A stretch of DNA of 64,000 nucleotides from an uncultured Pelagibacteraceae bacterium (lineage in GTDB: Bacteria; Pseudomonadota; Alphaproteobacteria; Pelagibacterales; Pelagibacteraceae), in the NCBI GenBank assembly GCA_902552185.1, contig CACDFZ010000001.1, forward strand, positions 62,001-126,000. Direction: 5' to 3'. The position numbers were made by a program, and so were the translations under genes. Of this stretch, positions 45,863 through 55,513 are shown piece by piece. Under the pieces are notes generated by a model, which saw only the letters and a list, made by a program, of their open reading frames with translations, was not told the DNA's origin and searched no databases. How positions within the stretch are numbered: the first letter of the stretch is position 1; each line of letters starts with the position of its first letter.

Positions 45863-47959
45863 GTGGCTAGAAGATCAAAAAAAAAGAATAAACGAAAAAA
45901 AACTAGATCTAAAAAAAAATCTAGAAGAATAAAAAGACTTAAAAAAAAAGTAAGAAAAATTAAGTCTTCAATGTCTAGAGGTGGAAGATCTAAAAAAAGT
46001 ATTATTGTAAAAGATGAAGAGGGAAATTCAGTTATAAAAGTTTCAGAAGCTTGGTCTAATCAAGCTTTAATAAATAGTTCTAAATACAAAAAAAAATATA
46101 ATTTATCAGTAAAGGAAAATGAAAAATTTTGGAAAAAAGAAGGAAAAAGAATTACCTGGATTAAGCCATACACTAAAATTAAGGACGTAAAATATAGCAA
46201 AGATGAAGTAAAGATTAAATGGTTTTACGATGGCACTTTAAATGTTTCAGCAAATTGTATTGACAGGCATTTAAAAAAGAATGGTAAAAAAACTGCAATA
46301 ATTTGGGTAGGAGATGATCCTGCAGATACAAAAAAGATTACTTATAAGGAATTACATAAAAATGTTAGCAAGGCTGCAAATGCTCTTAAAAGTATTGGAA
46401 TACAAAAAGGTGACAGAGTAACTATTTATTTAACAATGATACCTGAGCTTGCATATACAATGCTTGCATGCGCAAGAATAGGGGCAGTTCATTCAATAAT
46501 TTTCGGTGGTTTCTCGCCAGACTCAATTGCAACAAGAATTAATGATTGCGAGTCTGATTATTTAATTACTGCGGATGAAGGTGTAAGAGGAGGGAAAATA
46601 ATTCCTCTTAAAAAAATAGCTGATGAAGCTTTATCTCAGTGTCCTAATGTAAAAAAATGTATAGTAGTTAAAAGGACCGGAAATCAAGTTAGTTGGGATG
46701 ATGAACGAGATGTTTCTTATGAAGAACTTATAAAAAAAGTATCGGCTAAATGTGATCCGGAAGAAATGAGCGCTGAAGATCCATTATTTATATTGTATAC
46801 TTCAGGTTCTACTGGAAAACCTAAGGGTGTACTTCATACTTCAGGTGGATATTTAGTTTATGCATCGATGACCCACCAATATATATTTGATTATAAACCT
46901 AAAGACATTTATTGGTGCACAGCTGACATAGGTTGGGTCACAGGACACAGCTATATAATTTATGGTCCATTATCTAATGGAGCTACAACTATCATGTTCG
47001 AGGGTGTCCCTAATTATCCTGACAGCTCGAGATGGTGGCAGATCGTTGACAAATATAAAGTAAATATTTTTTATACTGCTCCTACGGCCATTAGAGCTCT
47101 AATGAGAGAAGGTGATCAGCCGGTAAAAAAAACTAGCAGGAAATCTTTAAAGTTACTTGGTACAGTTGGAGAGCCTATCAATCCTGAGGCATGGATGTGG
47201 TACTACAAAACAGTAGGCGATGGACGTTGTCCAATTGTCGACACTTGGTGGCAAACTGAAACAGGGGGAATTTTGATTGCTCCTCAACCCGGTGCGATTG
47301 ACCTTAAACCAGGATCAGCGACGAAACCATTTTACGGAATTAAACCGGTAATCGTAGATGAGGCTGGTAAGGTTCTTAAAGGAGCATGTAAAGGAAGATT
47401 GTGTATGTCTGCTTCATGGCCAGGGCAAATGCGGACAGTTTACGGAGATCATAAAAGATTCATTGATACGTATTTTTCTCAATTTGATGGAAAATATTTT
47501 ACTGGAGATGGATGCAGAAGAGATAAAGACGGTTATTATTGGATAACTGGAAGAGTTGATGATGTAATAATAGTTTCCGGTCATAATTTAGGGACGGCTG
47601 AAATAGAAAGCGCCTTTGTAGCTCACCCTAAAGTAGCGGAAGCTGCTGTGGTTGGTTATCCTCATGATATAAAAGGAAATGGCTTATATTGTTATGTTAC
47701 TTTAAATGCTGGTGAGCAACCTGACGGTGACTTAGAAAGAGAGCTTAAACTTTGGGTAAGAAAACAAATTGGACCTATAGCTACTCCAGATTTAATTCAA
47801 TTTGCTCCTGGCTTGCCAAAAACAAGATCAGGTAAAATAATGAGAAGAATTTTAAGAAAGATTGCCGCAAATGAGTATAACGAATTAGGTGATACAACTA
47901 CTCTTGCAGATCCATCCGTTGTAGAATCTCTAGTAGAAAATAGACAAAACAAAGATTAA
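45863..47959 (+). CDS. acs: Acetyl-CoA synthetase with basic N-terminal extension
   Basis: A 698-residue AMP-forming enzyme making acetyl-CoA from acetate. The core has the phosphate loop [13 protein letters not shown] (about 310-322), [45 protein letters not shown], and the regulatory acetylation lysine in [10 protein letters not shown] near residue 656. About 46 residues longer than E. coli Acs, it starts (GTG at 45863) with a segment in which most of the first 45 residues are Lys, Arg or Ser. A start at the ATG at residue 37 would remove most of this segment. Its end shares TTAA with the convergent gene. Confidence 0.95.
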   Translation: MARRSKKKNKRKKTRSKKKSRRIKRLKKKVRKIKSSMSRGGRSKKSIIVKDEEGNSVIKVSEAWSNQALINSSKYKKKYNLSVKENEKFWKKEGKRITWIKPYTKIKDVKYSKDEVKIKWFYDGTLNVSANCIDRHLKKNGKKTAIIWVGDDPADTKKITYKELHKNVSKAANALKSIGIQKGDRVTIYLTMIPELAYTMLACARIGAVHSIIFGGFSPDSIATRINDCESDYLITADEGVRGGKIIPLKKIADEALSQCPNVKKCIVVKRTGNQVSWDDERDVSYEELIKKVSAKCDPEEMSAEDPLFILYTSGSTGKPKGVLHTSGGYLVYASMTHQYIFDYKPKDIYWCTADIGWVTGHSYIIYGPLSNGATTIMFEGVPNYPDSSRWWQIVDKYKVNIFYTAPTAIRALMREGDQPVKKTSRKSLKLLGTVGEPINPEAWMWYYKTVGDGRCPIVDTWWQTETGGILIAPQPGAIDLKPGSATKPFYGIKPVIVDEAGKVLKGACKGRLCMSASWPGQMRTVYGDHKRFIDTYFSQFDGKYFTGDGCRRDKDGYYWITGRVDDVIIVSGHNLGTAEIESAFVAHPKVAEAAVVGYPHDIKGNGLYCYVTLNAGEQPDGDLERELKLWVRKQIGPIATPDLIQFAPGLPKTRSGKIMRRILRKIAANEYNELGDTTTLADPSVVESLVENRQNKD

Positions 47960-48582
47960 TTATTTAAATTAACTGGAATTTTTTCTAAATCAGCAACAAC
48001 TAACATCCACTTATTTTTTATAGAATTAATAACAATTTCTTTATCCAATTCTTTTAATTCATCAGCTATTGGTGCCCAATGAAATAAAGCATTGCAACTG
48101 TTAGTAAAAGGATTGTTATCTGAATATTCTTTTATATTAAAAGTATTTAATTTTTCTTTAAATTTTGACTTATATTTCTCACAGATTTCGTTTGTAAGCC
48201 CATTTGTAATTTCATTATCTAAAATAGCAGAATAAATTTTATTTGGATCCAAACCATCAATCTTGTATTTTTTATTTAAAAAAGATATTGAGTAAAAAGT
48301 TAAATCTGTGACTGCCTCAGAAAAAATATTCCATTTAGCTTTGTTTACTGATTCCACAAACACATCGTCAGTGAACATCATATATTGTTTTAATCCCATT
48401 CTGGTTTTTAAATAACCGTAAAGTGTAGATTGTGTAACGAAAGCAGATTTTTCTTTTATAAAAATTCTTAAATCATTTTCACTATTTATCTTTAAAAAGT
48501 TTTTGCTAATTTTTTCATATGGAAACAGATAATCTCTAACTGCCGATATGACCTCAGATATTGCTTTTAGATTCAATTTCAA
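47956..48582 (-). CDS. Conserved alphaproteobacterial protein of unknown function
   Basis: A 208-residue soluble protein. The segment [26 protein letters not shown] followed by [20 protein letters not shown] resembles a conserved hypothetical family I know only from other alphaproteobacteria. It is predicted mostly helical. No ATG is available and the start is taken as TTG at 48582; an in-frame stop lies 17 codons upstream. It stands between acs and the symporter genes but on the opposite strand. No function can be given. Confidence 0.7.
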   Translation of the reverse strand: MKLNLKAISEVISAVRDYLFPYEKISKNFLKINSENDLRIFIKEKSAFVTQSTLYGYLKTRMGLKQYMMFTDDVFVESVNKAKWNIFSEAVTDLTFYSISFLNKKYKIDGLDPNKIYSAILDNEITNGLTNEICEKYKSKFKEKLNTFNIKEYSDNNPFTNSCNALFHWAPIADELKELDKEIVINSIKNKWMLVVADLEKIPVNLNN

Positions 48583-48697
48583 GTTGTATGCTTTTTTGTC
48601 TCTTTTTTTTTCCTTATTTTTAGCGATTTATAGCACTTCAAAATAGGTTTTTTAACTTTTAATTGCTCTCAAAATGGGTAACATCACAACCATTAAG

Positions 48698-48711
48698 TTA
48701 CGTTAACGTAA
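48698..48711. promoter_or_regulatory. Perfect 14-bp palindrome upstream of the symporter genes
   Basis: TTACGTTAACGTAA is fully self-complementary and lies 15 bases before the start codon of the DUF4212 gene, just upstream of its GGGGG ribosome-binding site. Such a site could be an operator for a dimeric repressor acting on the symporter pair. There is no loop, so an RNA hairpin is unlikely. Confidence 0.4.
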
Positions 48712-48716
48712 ATATA

Positions 48717-48721
48717 GGGGG
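48717..48721 (+). promoter_or_regulatory. Shine-Dalgarno that sets the DUF4212 start
   Basis: GGGGG four bases before the ATG at 48726 marks this as the start. The open frame extends further upstream to a TTG at 48663, but that part would cross the palindrome and has no ribosome-binding site. Confidence 0.7.
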
Positions 48722-48725
48722 AAAT

Positions 48726-48980
48726 ATGTCAAATAAAGAAAAACATTGGCAGAAAACCAAGGGTCACATGATAATGACATTGTGTCTTTGGGCTTTCTTC
48801 TCAATGGTAATTTTCCTTTTTGGATATGAAATCAATTCAATGAGCTTTCTAGGATATCCGTTAGCTTATTACATGACAGCACAAGGATCACTTCTTGCGT
48901 TCGTTATCATTATTTTCTGGTTTGCAAACAAACAAGAAAAAATCGATGAAGAATTTGGTTTCGGAGAGAAGGAGGATTAA
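48726..48980 (+). CDS. DUF4212 small subunit of sodium:solute symporter
   Basis: An 84-residue protein with two helices (about 15-35 and 48-68), the second starting GYPLAYYMTAQGSLLAFVII and followed by WFANKQEKIDEEFG, the DUF4212 pattern. DUF4212 proteins are always encoded just before a symporter of the VC_2705 type and are presumed to be its partner. Its stop overlaps the start of that symporter by one base. Confidence 0.9.
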   Translation: MSNKEKHWQKTKGHMIMTLCLWAFFSMVIFLFGYEINSMSFLGYPLAYYMTAQGSLLAFVIIIFWFANKQEKIDEEFGFGEKED

Positions 48981-50818
48981 TGTTTAAAGGTGGATTTATA
49001 CAAAACCTTCCTAAGATTTATGGTTTGTATACCGGAGGCTTTATAGTTTTCATTTTGATGATGGCTATTGCAGAACAAGCCGGTGTAACAGCAAAAACAA
49101 TTGGTATTTTGTTTGTTGCATTTACCGTAGCGATATATGCCTTAATTGGTTATTTATCTAGAACGGTACAGGTAGACGCATACTATCTTGCAGGAAGACA
49201 AGTCCCAACAGTGTTTAATGGAATGGCGACAGCGGCTGACTGGATGTCAGGTGCTTCGTTCGTAGCATTAGCAGGTGGTGTTTACTTTGGTGGTTATAGT
49301 TATATGGCCTTCTTAGTTGGTTGGACAGGTGGATATGTACTTGTATCAACTTTATTAGCACCATACTTAAGAAAATTTGGATGTTACACAGTGCCAGATT
49401 TTATAGGAACAAGATACGGTGGAAACGGAGTACGTTTCTGTGCAGTGTTAGTTCTTGTATTAGCTTCTTTCACTTACGTGACAGCTCAGATAAATGCTAC
49501 AGGAACTATTGCTGCTAGAGCATTAGGTATTCCGTTTGAAGCAGGTGTATGGGTAGGTTTAGTTAGTATCTTACTATGTTCAATGTTAGGTGGAATGAGA
49601 GCCGTAACATGGACACAGGTTGCACAATATATCGTATTGATTATTGCTTACCTAATTCCAGTATTCTGGATTAGTAACAAAATCGGTGCAGGTGTATTCC
49701 CACACTTAATGTTAGGTGATGAGGTGGCAAGAATAACTGAACTTGAAGGTCAATTCGGATTAGCAAAAAATAGTGCCGCTGACATGAAAGCAGCTGGTGT
49801 TCCAGGTGGATTAAAATCTATCGCGGTAGCACATGCTGGAGTGGGTGCAGGTGGAATGGCAGTATGGAAATACATATCGCTAGCTATCTGTATGATGGTT
49901 GGAACTGCGTCGTTACCTCATATCTTAATGAGATACTTCACAACTCCTTCTGTTAAATCAGCTAGAAAATCAGTAGCTTGGTCGCTATTCTTTATTTTCT
50001 TGCTTTACTCTTCAGCTCCGATGCTTGCAACTTTGTCTAAAATTTCATTAATGGATCCAAACTTACCGACAGGTATCATTGGAAAATCTATTGCTGATGT
50101 ACAAAGTATAGAGTGGGTCAAACAATGGTCTTCTCAGAAGCAAGTGTTTATTGCTGACTTTAACGGCGACGGCATACTACAGTTAAACGAGTGGTTCATG
50201 AGAACAGGTGTAGTAGTTCTTGCAACTCCTGAAGTTGCTGGATTACCATATGTAATCTCTGGGCTTGTGGCTGCCGGTGGTATGGCTGCTGCGATGTCAA
50301 CTGCAGACGGATTAATTCTTGCGATAGCAAACGCATTATCACATGACGTTTACTACAACATGATCGATCCAAAAGCGGATGTTAGAAAAAGATTAATAGT
50401 TGCACGAGTACTATTAGTCGTAATTGGTGCCGCTGGTGCATACATTGCATCAATGCGTATCACTAGTATCCTTGGAGCAGTTGCATGGGCGTTTGACTTT
50501 GCGATGTCAGGCTTATTCTTCCCACTTGTACTTGGGGTATGGTGGAAGAGAGCTACTAGAGAAGGTGCAATAGCAGGAATGCTATCTGGACTTGCAGCTG
50601 GAACAATGTATCTAATTTGGGTATATCCTAAGTTTATGGGTAACCCTGCATGGTTAGGTATTGACCACTTAAGATTTGGTCTAATTGGTGCTCCAGTATG
50701 TTTAGTAGTTATGGTTGTAGTAAGTTTAATGACCAAAGCTCCTGATGCAGCAACACAAAGAATGGTTGATGAAGTTAGGGTTCCTAGCGGAAAATCTATT
50801 CTTGGTAGAGCGCACTAA
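48980..50818 (+). CDS. Sodium:solute symporter, VC_2705/ActP-like family
   Basis: A 612-residue transporter with about 13-14 helices and the SSS motifs GRQVPTVFNGMATAADWMSGASF, GTRYGGNGVRF and MRYFTTPSVKSARKS. The DUF4212 partner and acs nearby make acetate or another short monocarboxylate the likely substrate. A long loop around residues 375-410 includes DFNGDGILQLNE (393-404), a perfect EF-hand-type calcium loop. GGAGG at 48971-48975 precedes the ATG. Its codon use is noticeably less A+T-biased than its neighbours, as expected for a highly expressed gene. Confidence 0.93.
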   Translation: MFKGGFIQNLPKIYGLYTGGFIVFILMMAIAEQAGVTAKTIGILFVAFTVAIYALIGYLSRTVQVDAYYLAGRQVPTVFNGMATAADWMSGASFVALAGGVYFGGYSYMAFLVGWTGGYVLVSTLLAPYLRKFGCYTVPDFIGTRYGGNGVRFCAVLVLVLASFTYVTAQINATGTIAARALGIPFEAGVWVGLVSILLCSMLGGMRAVTWTQVAQYIVLIIAYLIPVFWISNKIGAGVFPHLMLGDEVARITELEGQFGLAKNSAADMKAAGVPGGLKSIAVAHAGVGAGGMAVWKYISLAICMMVGTASLPHILMRYFTTPSVKSARKSVAWSLFFIFLLYSSAPMLATLSKISLMDPNLPTGIIGKSIADVQSIEWVKQWSSQKQVFIADFNGDGILQLNEWFMRTGVVVLATPEVAGLPYVISGLVAAGGMAAAMSTADGLILAIANALSHDVYYNMIDPKADVRKRLIVARVLLVVIGAAGAYIASMRITSILGAVAWAFDFAMSGLFFPLVLGVWWKRATREGAIAGMLSGLAAGTMYLIWVYPKFMGNPAWLGIDHLRFGLIGAPVCLVVMVVVSLMTKAPDAATQRMVDEVRVPSGKSILGRAH

Positions 50819-50840
50819 GGAATATAATTAAATTATTTAA

Positions 50841-50869
50841 AGGGGCGATTTATTCGCCCCTTTTTTTTT
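50841..50869 (+). terminator. Intrinsic terminator after the symporter
   Basis: AGGGGCGA (50841-50848) pairs with TCGCCCCT (50854-50861) around a five-base loop and is followed by a run of nine T. It lies 23 bases after the symporter stop and is the clearest terminator in the window. Confidence 0.95.
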
Positions 50870-50893
50870 GTTTCAATAATGATAATGTAGATT

Positions 50894-51235
50894 ATGCCAA
50901 TCTGGGTTTACGTTTTAGATTATGTTTTAGGAATAGTGATGTATACTTTAATTGGAAGAGCAGCGATGAATATCTTCCAAAGAGAGGACTCGAACTTTTT
51001 CTTTATGAGAATATTCGTTAAATTTACAAATCCTGTTCTGAAAATTTTTGATAAAATCACACCTGAGTTTTTAGCAAGACCAATTGTTCCATTATATGTT
51101 GCATTTTATTTCTATTTAATAAGATTTTATTTAATGCCGTGGTTATTAGGGTATGGGTCTATGGGTATGTTATCTTTTCCTATAGATCATGAATTCTCTA
51201 GAGAACTATACAGATTATTTAGCCCAGACAAATAA
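50894..51235 (+). CDS. Small membrane protein of unknown function
   Basis: A 113-residue protein with an N-terminal helix (VYVLDYVLGIVMYTLIGRAA) and a second hydrophobic region (IVPLYVAFYFYLIRFYLMPWLLG). Between them lies FVKFTNPVLKIFDKITPEFLARP, which recalls the T-x-P-x-L pattern of YggT proteins, but similarity is too weak for a firm call. It follows the terminator and so has its own promoter. No function can be assigned. Confidence 0.7.
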   Translation: MPIWVYVLDYVLGIVMYTLIGRAAMNIFQREDSNFFFMRIFVKFTNPVLKIFDKITPEFLARPIVPLYVAFYFYLIRFYLMPWLLGYGSMGMLSFPIDHEFSRELYRLFSPDK

Positions 51236-51240
51236 TTTTT

Positions 51241-51268
51241 TTGACAAGATTGTTATATAAAATATAAA
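51241..51268 (+). promoter_or_regulatory. Sigma-70 promoter of rpe, leaderless
   Basis: A perfect TTGACA (51241-51246) is followed after 16 bases by TATAAA (51263-51268). The rpe ATG begins 8 bases after the -10 box, so transcription should start at or next to the ATG. There is no Shine-Dalgarno. Confidence 0.6.
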
Positions 51269-51276
51269 TAAAACAT

Positions 51277-51939
51277 ATGTCATCTAATATAAAGATTTCT
51301 CCTTCTATCTTGTCAGCTGATTTTAGTAAACTTGGTGAGGAAATAATTTCATTAGACAAAGCTGGAGCTGATTACATACATGTTGATGTAATGGATGGGC
51401 ATTTTGTTCCTAATATTACTATTGGGCCAGAAATTATAAAAAAATTAAGACCTGTAACTAAAAAAACTTTTGATGTACATTTAATGATTGAGCCAGTAGA
51501 TAAGTACATTAAAGACTTTGCTGATGCCGGTGCAGATATCATTACATTTCATCCGGAGGCTACTCCCAGTACTGAAGAAACAATAAATCTTATAAAAAAA
51601 TTTAACAAAAAAGTTGGCATATCTCTTAAACCGAAATCTAATATTGGTCTGATTGAAAAGTATCTTAATAAAATAGATTTAATATTAGTAATGAGCGTAG
51701 AGCCTGGATTTGCCGGTCAAAAATTTATGCCTGATGTTTTACCGAAATTAAAAAAACTTAAAGAGATGATTACTAATGGAAATTTGAAAGTAGACCTAGA
51801 AATAGATGGTGGTATAAATTTTGAAAATTCTAAGACGGTCATTAATGCTGGTGCAAACGTTTTAGTTTCTGGTTCAACCATTTTTAAACAAAATAACGGG
51901 GACTTAAAAAAAAATATTAGCTTATTAAGATCGAGTTAA
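51277..51939 (+). CDS. rpe: Ribulose-phosphate 3-epimerase
   Basis: A 220-residue TIM-barrel enzyme linking ribulose-5-phosphate and xylulose-5-phosphate. It begins ISPSILSADFSKLGEE, has the metal/catalytic DYIHVDVMDGHFVPN, FDVHLMIEP, MSVEPGFAGQKF, and the phosphate site EIDGGIN with VSGSTIFK. Length is normal. It precedes the heparinase-like gene and purH, an arrangement found in other alphaproteobacteria. Confidence 0.97.
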   Translation: MSSNIKISPSILSADFSKLGEEIISLDKAGADYIHVDVMDGHFVPNITIGPEIIKKLRPVTKKTFDVHLMIEPVDKYIKDFADAGADIITFHPEATPSTEETINLIKKFNKKVGISLKPKSNIGLIEKYLNKIDLILVMSVEPGFAGQKFMPDVLPKLKKLKEMITNGNLKVDLEIDGGINFENSKTVINAGANVLVSGSTIFKQNNGDLKKNISLLRSS

Positions 51940-51941
51940 CA

Positions 51942-53591
51942 ATGATCAGGTTTAATACTGCTTATTATTATATCTTAGCAGTTAAAATAAATTTAATTAA
52001 GATTTTTAAAAAAATTTATTTTAAAACAGGAACTTACAAAAAATCTTTAGTGTCAAAAGTTCCAAGTCAATTTTTTTTCTTTCCCAATCCCTTTTTGATG
52101 TCCTTTTTTTCTAATTATAAAAAGTTTGCTTTCCAGATTAATAACCTTGATCCAAATAATTTTTGGAATCAGAATTATTCCCCTAAAGAAAAAAAGGAGC
52201 TCCACAATTTTCTTTGGTTAACTTCAATCGATCGTAAAGATGAGTCTACCACTCTAAGAAAAATTATATCTCTATGGAACTTAAATAATCTTAAATACCA
52301 ATCTCTTATTTGGGAAACGAGTGTAATGAGTAAAAGATTAATAAGTTGGATTTTAAATGCTGACATAATTCTTAAAAATTCAAATTTTGACTTTAAAAGA
52401 AATTTCATTGAGTCCATTATTATTCAAACAAATCATTTAAAAAAAAATTTTAAATATGAAATAGACTATCAAAAAAAAATTGAAGTTATCGCCGCTTTAA
52501 TTTTGTCTGGGTTAGTTTTTAAAGAATATAAAGAAAATTTTGAATATGGTTTAAATGAGTTAGAAAAATTAATTCAAATTTTCTTTGATGAAGATGGTTT
52601 CCCTCTTACTAGAAGTCCAAACGATTTGTTAAATTACACAAAATATTTTTTGTTAATAAAAGAGGTTATTAAAGACGCCCAAAAATATGTTCCGGATAAT
52701 TTAGAAAACACTTTAGAAAAAAATTTAAAATGTTTAAAACAGATAACTACTCCAACTAATTCACTTCCATTATTTAATGGCTCCGTTGAAGATGATTTGA
52801 CTAATTTTTATGATTTCATTAATCACTTTAAAATTAAAATTAAGAAGCCGAAAATTAATGTAGGAAATATCCACATTCTTAAAAATAAAAAAGATGTTGT
52901 TTTTTTTGAAGTCGGAGGTCCTCCAAAGAAAAATTACTCATCTTGTTATCAGTCTGGACCATTATCTTTTGAATATTTTTTTGATGGCCAAAAAATAATC
53001 ACTAACGGAGGATTTGGAGTGAATATTTCTAATAAAGCAAGACTTTTAAGTAGATTCACTTCTTCTCAATCAACTTTATGTTTAAATGACACCTCTATAG
53101 TGGGATTCGAAAAAAATAATTTGATGAATAATACTTACGGATTCTTAATTAAAAGAGATTTTAAAATTTTAAATTTAGAAAATACAAACAACATAAATGA
53201 ACTTCAAATTAAAGCTGGTCATGATGCATATCTTAAAAATTTTGGTTGTTTACACAATAGGACTATAGGCATTGATAAAATCAATGATAAAATTGTTGGA
53301 CAAGATAAACTTACAAGAAAGAACTTAAATGTAAAAATCAAATATGATATTCGTTTTCATTTATACCCCGGTCTCGCTGCAGTTCAGACTATAGGTGGAA
53401 ATAATTTGCTAATTCAGATAAATAAAAATAAAGCTTTGTTATTTTCAACTAATGAAAAAAACTTAAAAATTGAAAAAAGTATTTTTTTTGGAGCTCAGAA
53501 AGTGTTAGATAACTATTGTATACTAATTTCTGGAGTCATGGAAAGTAATGAAAAAAATATTGATTGGGAAATAATAAAGAATATAAAATGA
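51942..53591 (+). CDS. Heparinase II/III family protein
   Basis: A 549-residue protein with an all-helical N-terminal half and a beta-sandwich C-terminal half. The second half shows FFEVGGPPKKNYSSCYQSG, LSFEYFFDGQKIITNGGFG and RFTSSQSTLCLND, in the pattern of the heparinase II/III domain encoded next to purH in alphaproteobacteria. In relatives the loop usually reads A-H-A-G; here it is CYQSG, so that His is lost. The presumed role is cleavage of an acidic polysaccharide. It overlaps purH by 4 bases (ATGA). Confidence 0.8.
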   Translation: MIRFNTAYYYILAVKINLIKIFKKIYFKTGTYKKSLVSKVPSQFFFFPNPFLMSFFSNYKKFAFQINNLDPNNFWNQNYSPKEKKELHNFLWLTSIDRKDESTTLRKIISLWNLNNLKYQSLIWETSVMSKRLISWILNADIILKNSNFDFKRNFIESIIIQTNHLKKNFKYEIDYQKKIEVIAALILSGLVFKEYKENFEYGLNELEKLIQIFFDEDGFPLTRSPNDLLNYTKYFLLIKEVIKDAQKYVPDNLENTLEKNLKCLKQITTPTNSLPLFNGSVEDDLTNFYDFINHFKIKIKKPKINVGNIHILKNKKDVVFFEVGGPPKKNYSSCYQSGPLSFEYFFDGQKIITNGGFGVNISNKARLLSRFTSSQSTLCLNDTSIVGFEKNNLMNNTYGFLIKRDFKILNLENTNNINELQIKAGHDAYLKNFGCLHNRTIGIDKINDKIVGQDKLTRKNLNVKIKYDIRFHLYPGLAAVQTIGGNNLLIQINKNKALLFSTNEKNLKIEKSIFFGAQKVLDNYCILISGVMESNEKNIDWEIIKNIK

Positions 53592-55135
53592 GTAAAATTA
53601 AAAACGCTCTAATTTCAGTCTCGGATAAAGATAGGCTTAGAATTATCTTAAAATCTTTAAAGAAAAATAAAATCAATATAATAAGCTCTGGAGGAACATT
53701 TAAATCAATTAAAAGATTGGGTTTTAAATGTATAGAGGTTTCGGAATATACTGGATTTGAAGAAATGTTGGATGGAAGAGTTAAAACTTTACATCCAAAA
53801 ATTCACTCTGCTATTCTTTTCCAAAGAAATAAAAAAAAACATATAAAACAAATGCAAAAAAAACAATTTGAGCCTATAGATTTAGTAATAGTAAATTTTT
53901 ATCCATTTGAAACGACAATTAAGAACACATCAAATAAAAAGAAAATTATTGAAAACATTGATATAGGTGGGCCAAGTATGGTTAGGTCAGCTGCAAAAAA
54001 TTTTAAAGATGTGACAGTTATTACCGATAAAAAAGACTATTCAGAATTGATTAAAGAATTAAAAAGATTTAAAGGCAAAACTTCTCTTGATTTTAGAAAA
54101 AGAATGGCAAGTAAAGCATTCGGTCTGACTGCGTATTATGATGCTGTTGTTTCAGAATGGTTTAACCGAGATACTGGTTTAAAATTTCCTGAAAAAAAGA
54201 CTTTTTTTGGAAAAAAGATTAGTCAATTAAGATATGGTGAAAACCCACATCAGAAAAGTTCAATATATGTAAATAGTCTAAAAAATAACGATATTAATTT
54301 ACAACAGTTAAGTGGTAGAGATTTAAGTTACAACAATTATAATGATATATTTGCTGGAATAGATATACTGGTTTCTAATTCACACTCCCCATCAACAGTC
54401 ATTATTAAACACGCCAACCCATGTGGAATATCTTCAAATAAATCTGCTCTTCAATCATTTTTAAATGCCCAGGCTAGTGATCCCGTTAGCGCATTTGGGG
54501 GGATAGTGGCTTGTAATTATAAAATAAACAATAAAATTGCAAAAGAAATTAATAAAACATTTTTTGAGGTAATTTTAGCGAAAGGTTTTGATGAAGGGGC
54601 TTTAAGGATATTTAAGAAAAAAAAAAATATGAGAATTATTGATATCTCAAAATATAATAATGAGACTAAAACTACAGTAAAGTTTTTTGATAGCTCTTTT
54701 CTTTTGCAAGATAAAGACGATTTGGTTTTTGACAAAAAAAAATTAAAATGTGTAACAAAAAATAAACCATCTAGGAAAGAGCTTAAAGATATAGAGTTTG
54801 CTTTCAGAGTATGTAAACATGTCAAATCTAATGCTATTGTAATTGTTAAGAATAGTTCAACTATTGGTATTGGTGCTGGACAACAAAATAGATTGGACAG
54901 TTGTAGAATAGCTACTCAAAAAGCAAGAAAATTTCAGCCTAAAAACCTTACTAATTCAATAGCCGCGTCAGATGCTTTTTTCCCTTTTGCTGATGGAATT
55001 AAAACTTTGATTAATGCTGGAGTAAAAATTATTGTTCAACCAGGTGGTTCAATAAGAGATAAGGAAGTAATAAATGCCGCAAACAAGGCTAAAATCAAAA
55101 TGGTATTCACTGGAATAAGACATTTTAATCATTAA
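53588..55135 (+). CDS. purH: Bifunctional AICAR transformylase/IMP cyclohydrolase
   Basis: A 515-residue enzyme for the last two steps of IMP synthesis. The N-terminal MGS-like domain has ALISVSDKD, ISSGGTFKSIK and DGRVKTLHPKIH. The transformylase domain has the Lys-His pair in IKHANPCG, LRYGENPHQ, and FFPFADG near the end. I place the start at the ATG at 53588, which overlaps the upstream stop as ATGA, not at a codon 24 bases earlier inside the heparinase gene. Its stop shares TTAA with phhB. Confidence 0.96.
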   Translation: MSKIKNALISVSDKDRLRIILKSLKKNKINIISSGGTFKSIKRLGFKCIEVSEYTGFEEMLDGRVKTLHPKIHSAILFQRNKKKHIKQMQKKQFEPIDLVIVNFYPFETTIKNTSNKKKIIENIDIGGPSMVRSAAKNFKDVTVITDKKDYSELIKELKRFKGKTSLDFRKRMASKAFGLTAYYDAVVSEWFNRDTGLKFPEKKTFFGKKISQLRYGENPHQKSSIYVNSLKNNDINLQQLSGRDLSYNNYNDIFAGIDILVSNSHSPSTVIIKHANPCGISSNKSALQSFLNAQASDPVSAFGGIVACNYKINNKIAKEINKTFFEVILAKGFDEGALRIFKKKKNMRIIDISKYNNETKTTVKFFDSSFLLQDKDDLVFDKKKLKCVTKNKPSRKELKDIEFAFRVCKHVKSNAIVIVKNSSTIGIGAGQQNRLDSCRIATQKARKFQPKNLTNSIAASDAFFPFADGIKTLINAGVKIIVQPGGSIRDKEVINAANKAKIKMVFTGIRHFNH

Positions 55136-55470
55136 TTGATTTTGTCAATTTTAGCTGCTAACACGAAATCACTCTCAGCTAAACCTTTTATAGCGTGTGT
55201 TGAAATTTTAATCTTGGCATATCCCCAGCCAAAAACAATGTCTGGGTGATGGCCCTCGGTTTCTGCAATTTTTCCAACACTAATAACAAATTTTTCGCTT
55301 TCTACATAATTGTTAAATTTAAAGTTTTTTTCAATATAATAGTTTTTTTCTTTATCTTTTAACACATCCCATCCATCTATTTTTTTCAAATATTTATGTA
55401 TCTCATTTATATCAAAAGCTGGAATACCTCCTTCGCAAGGTACACATTTTTTATCTGCTAAGTCTTTCAT
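55132..55470 (-). CDS. phhB: Pterin-4a-carbinolamine dehydratase
   Basis: A 112-residue protein with the full DCoH/PCD pattern: CEGGIPAF, EIHKYLKKIDGWDV, FVISVGKIAETEGHHPDIVFGWG (the His-His-Pro-Asp active site) and KIKISTHAIKGLAESDF. It recycles tetrahydropterin. No phenylalanine hydroxylase is seen in the window, so it may serve another pterin route such as molybdopterin or act as moonlighting protein. Confidence 0.94.
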   Translation of the reverse strand: MKDLADKKCVPCEGGIPAFDINEIHKYLKKIDGWDVLKDKEKNYYIEKNFKFNNYVESEKFVISVGKIAETEGHHPDIVFGWGYAKIKISTHAIKGLAESDFVLAAKIDKIN

Positions 55471-55513
55471 AATTAATTATTATTTTTTGTTATTTTTGCT
55501 TACATACTTAACT

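Noticed and set aside
48663..48725. Longer N-terminus for the DUF4212 protein
   Set aside because: It would begin at TTG without a ribosome-binding site and translate the palindrome; GGGGG before the ATG at 48726 decides the start.
53564..53587. Longer N-terminus for PurH
   Set aside because: The extra eight residues lie inside the heparinase gene; the ATG at 53588 overlaps the stop as ATGA and starts right at the conserved domain.
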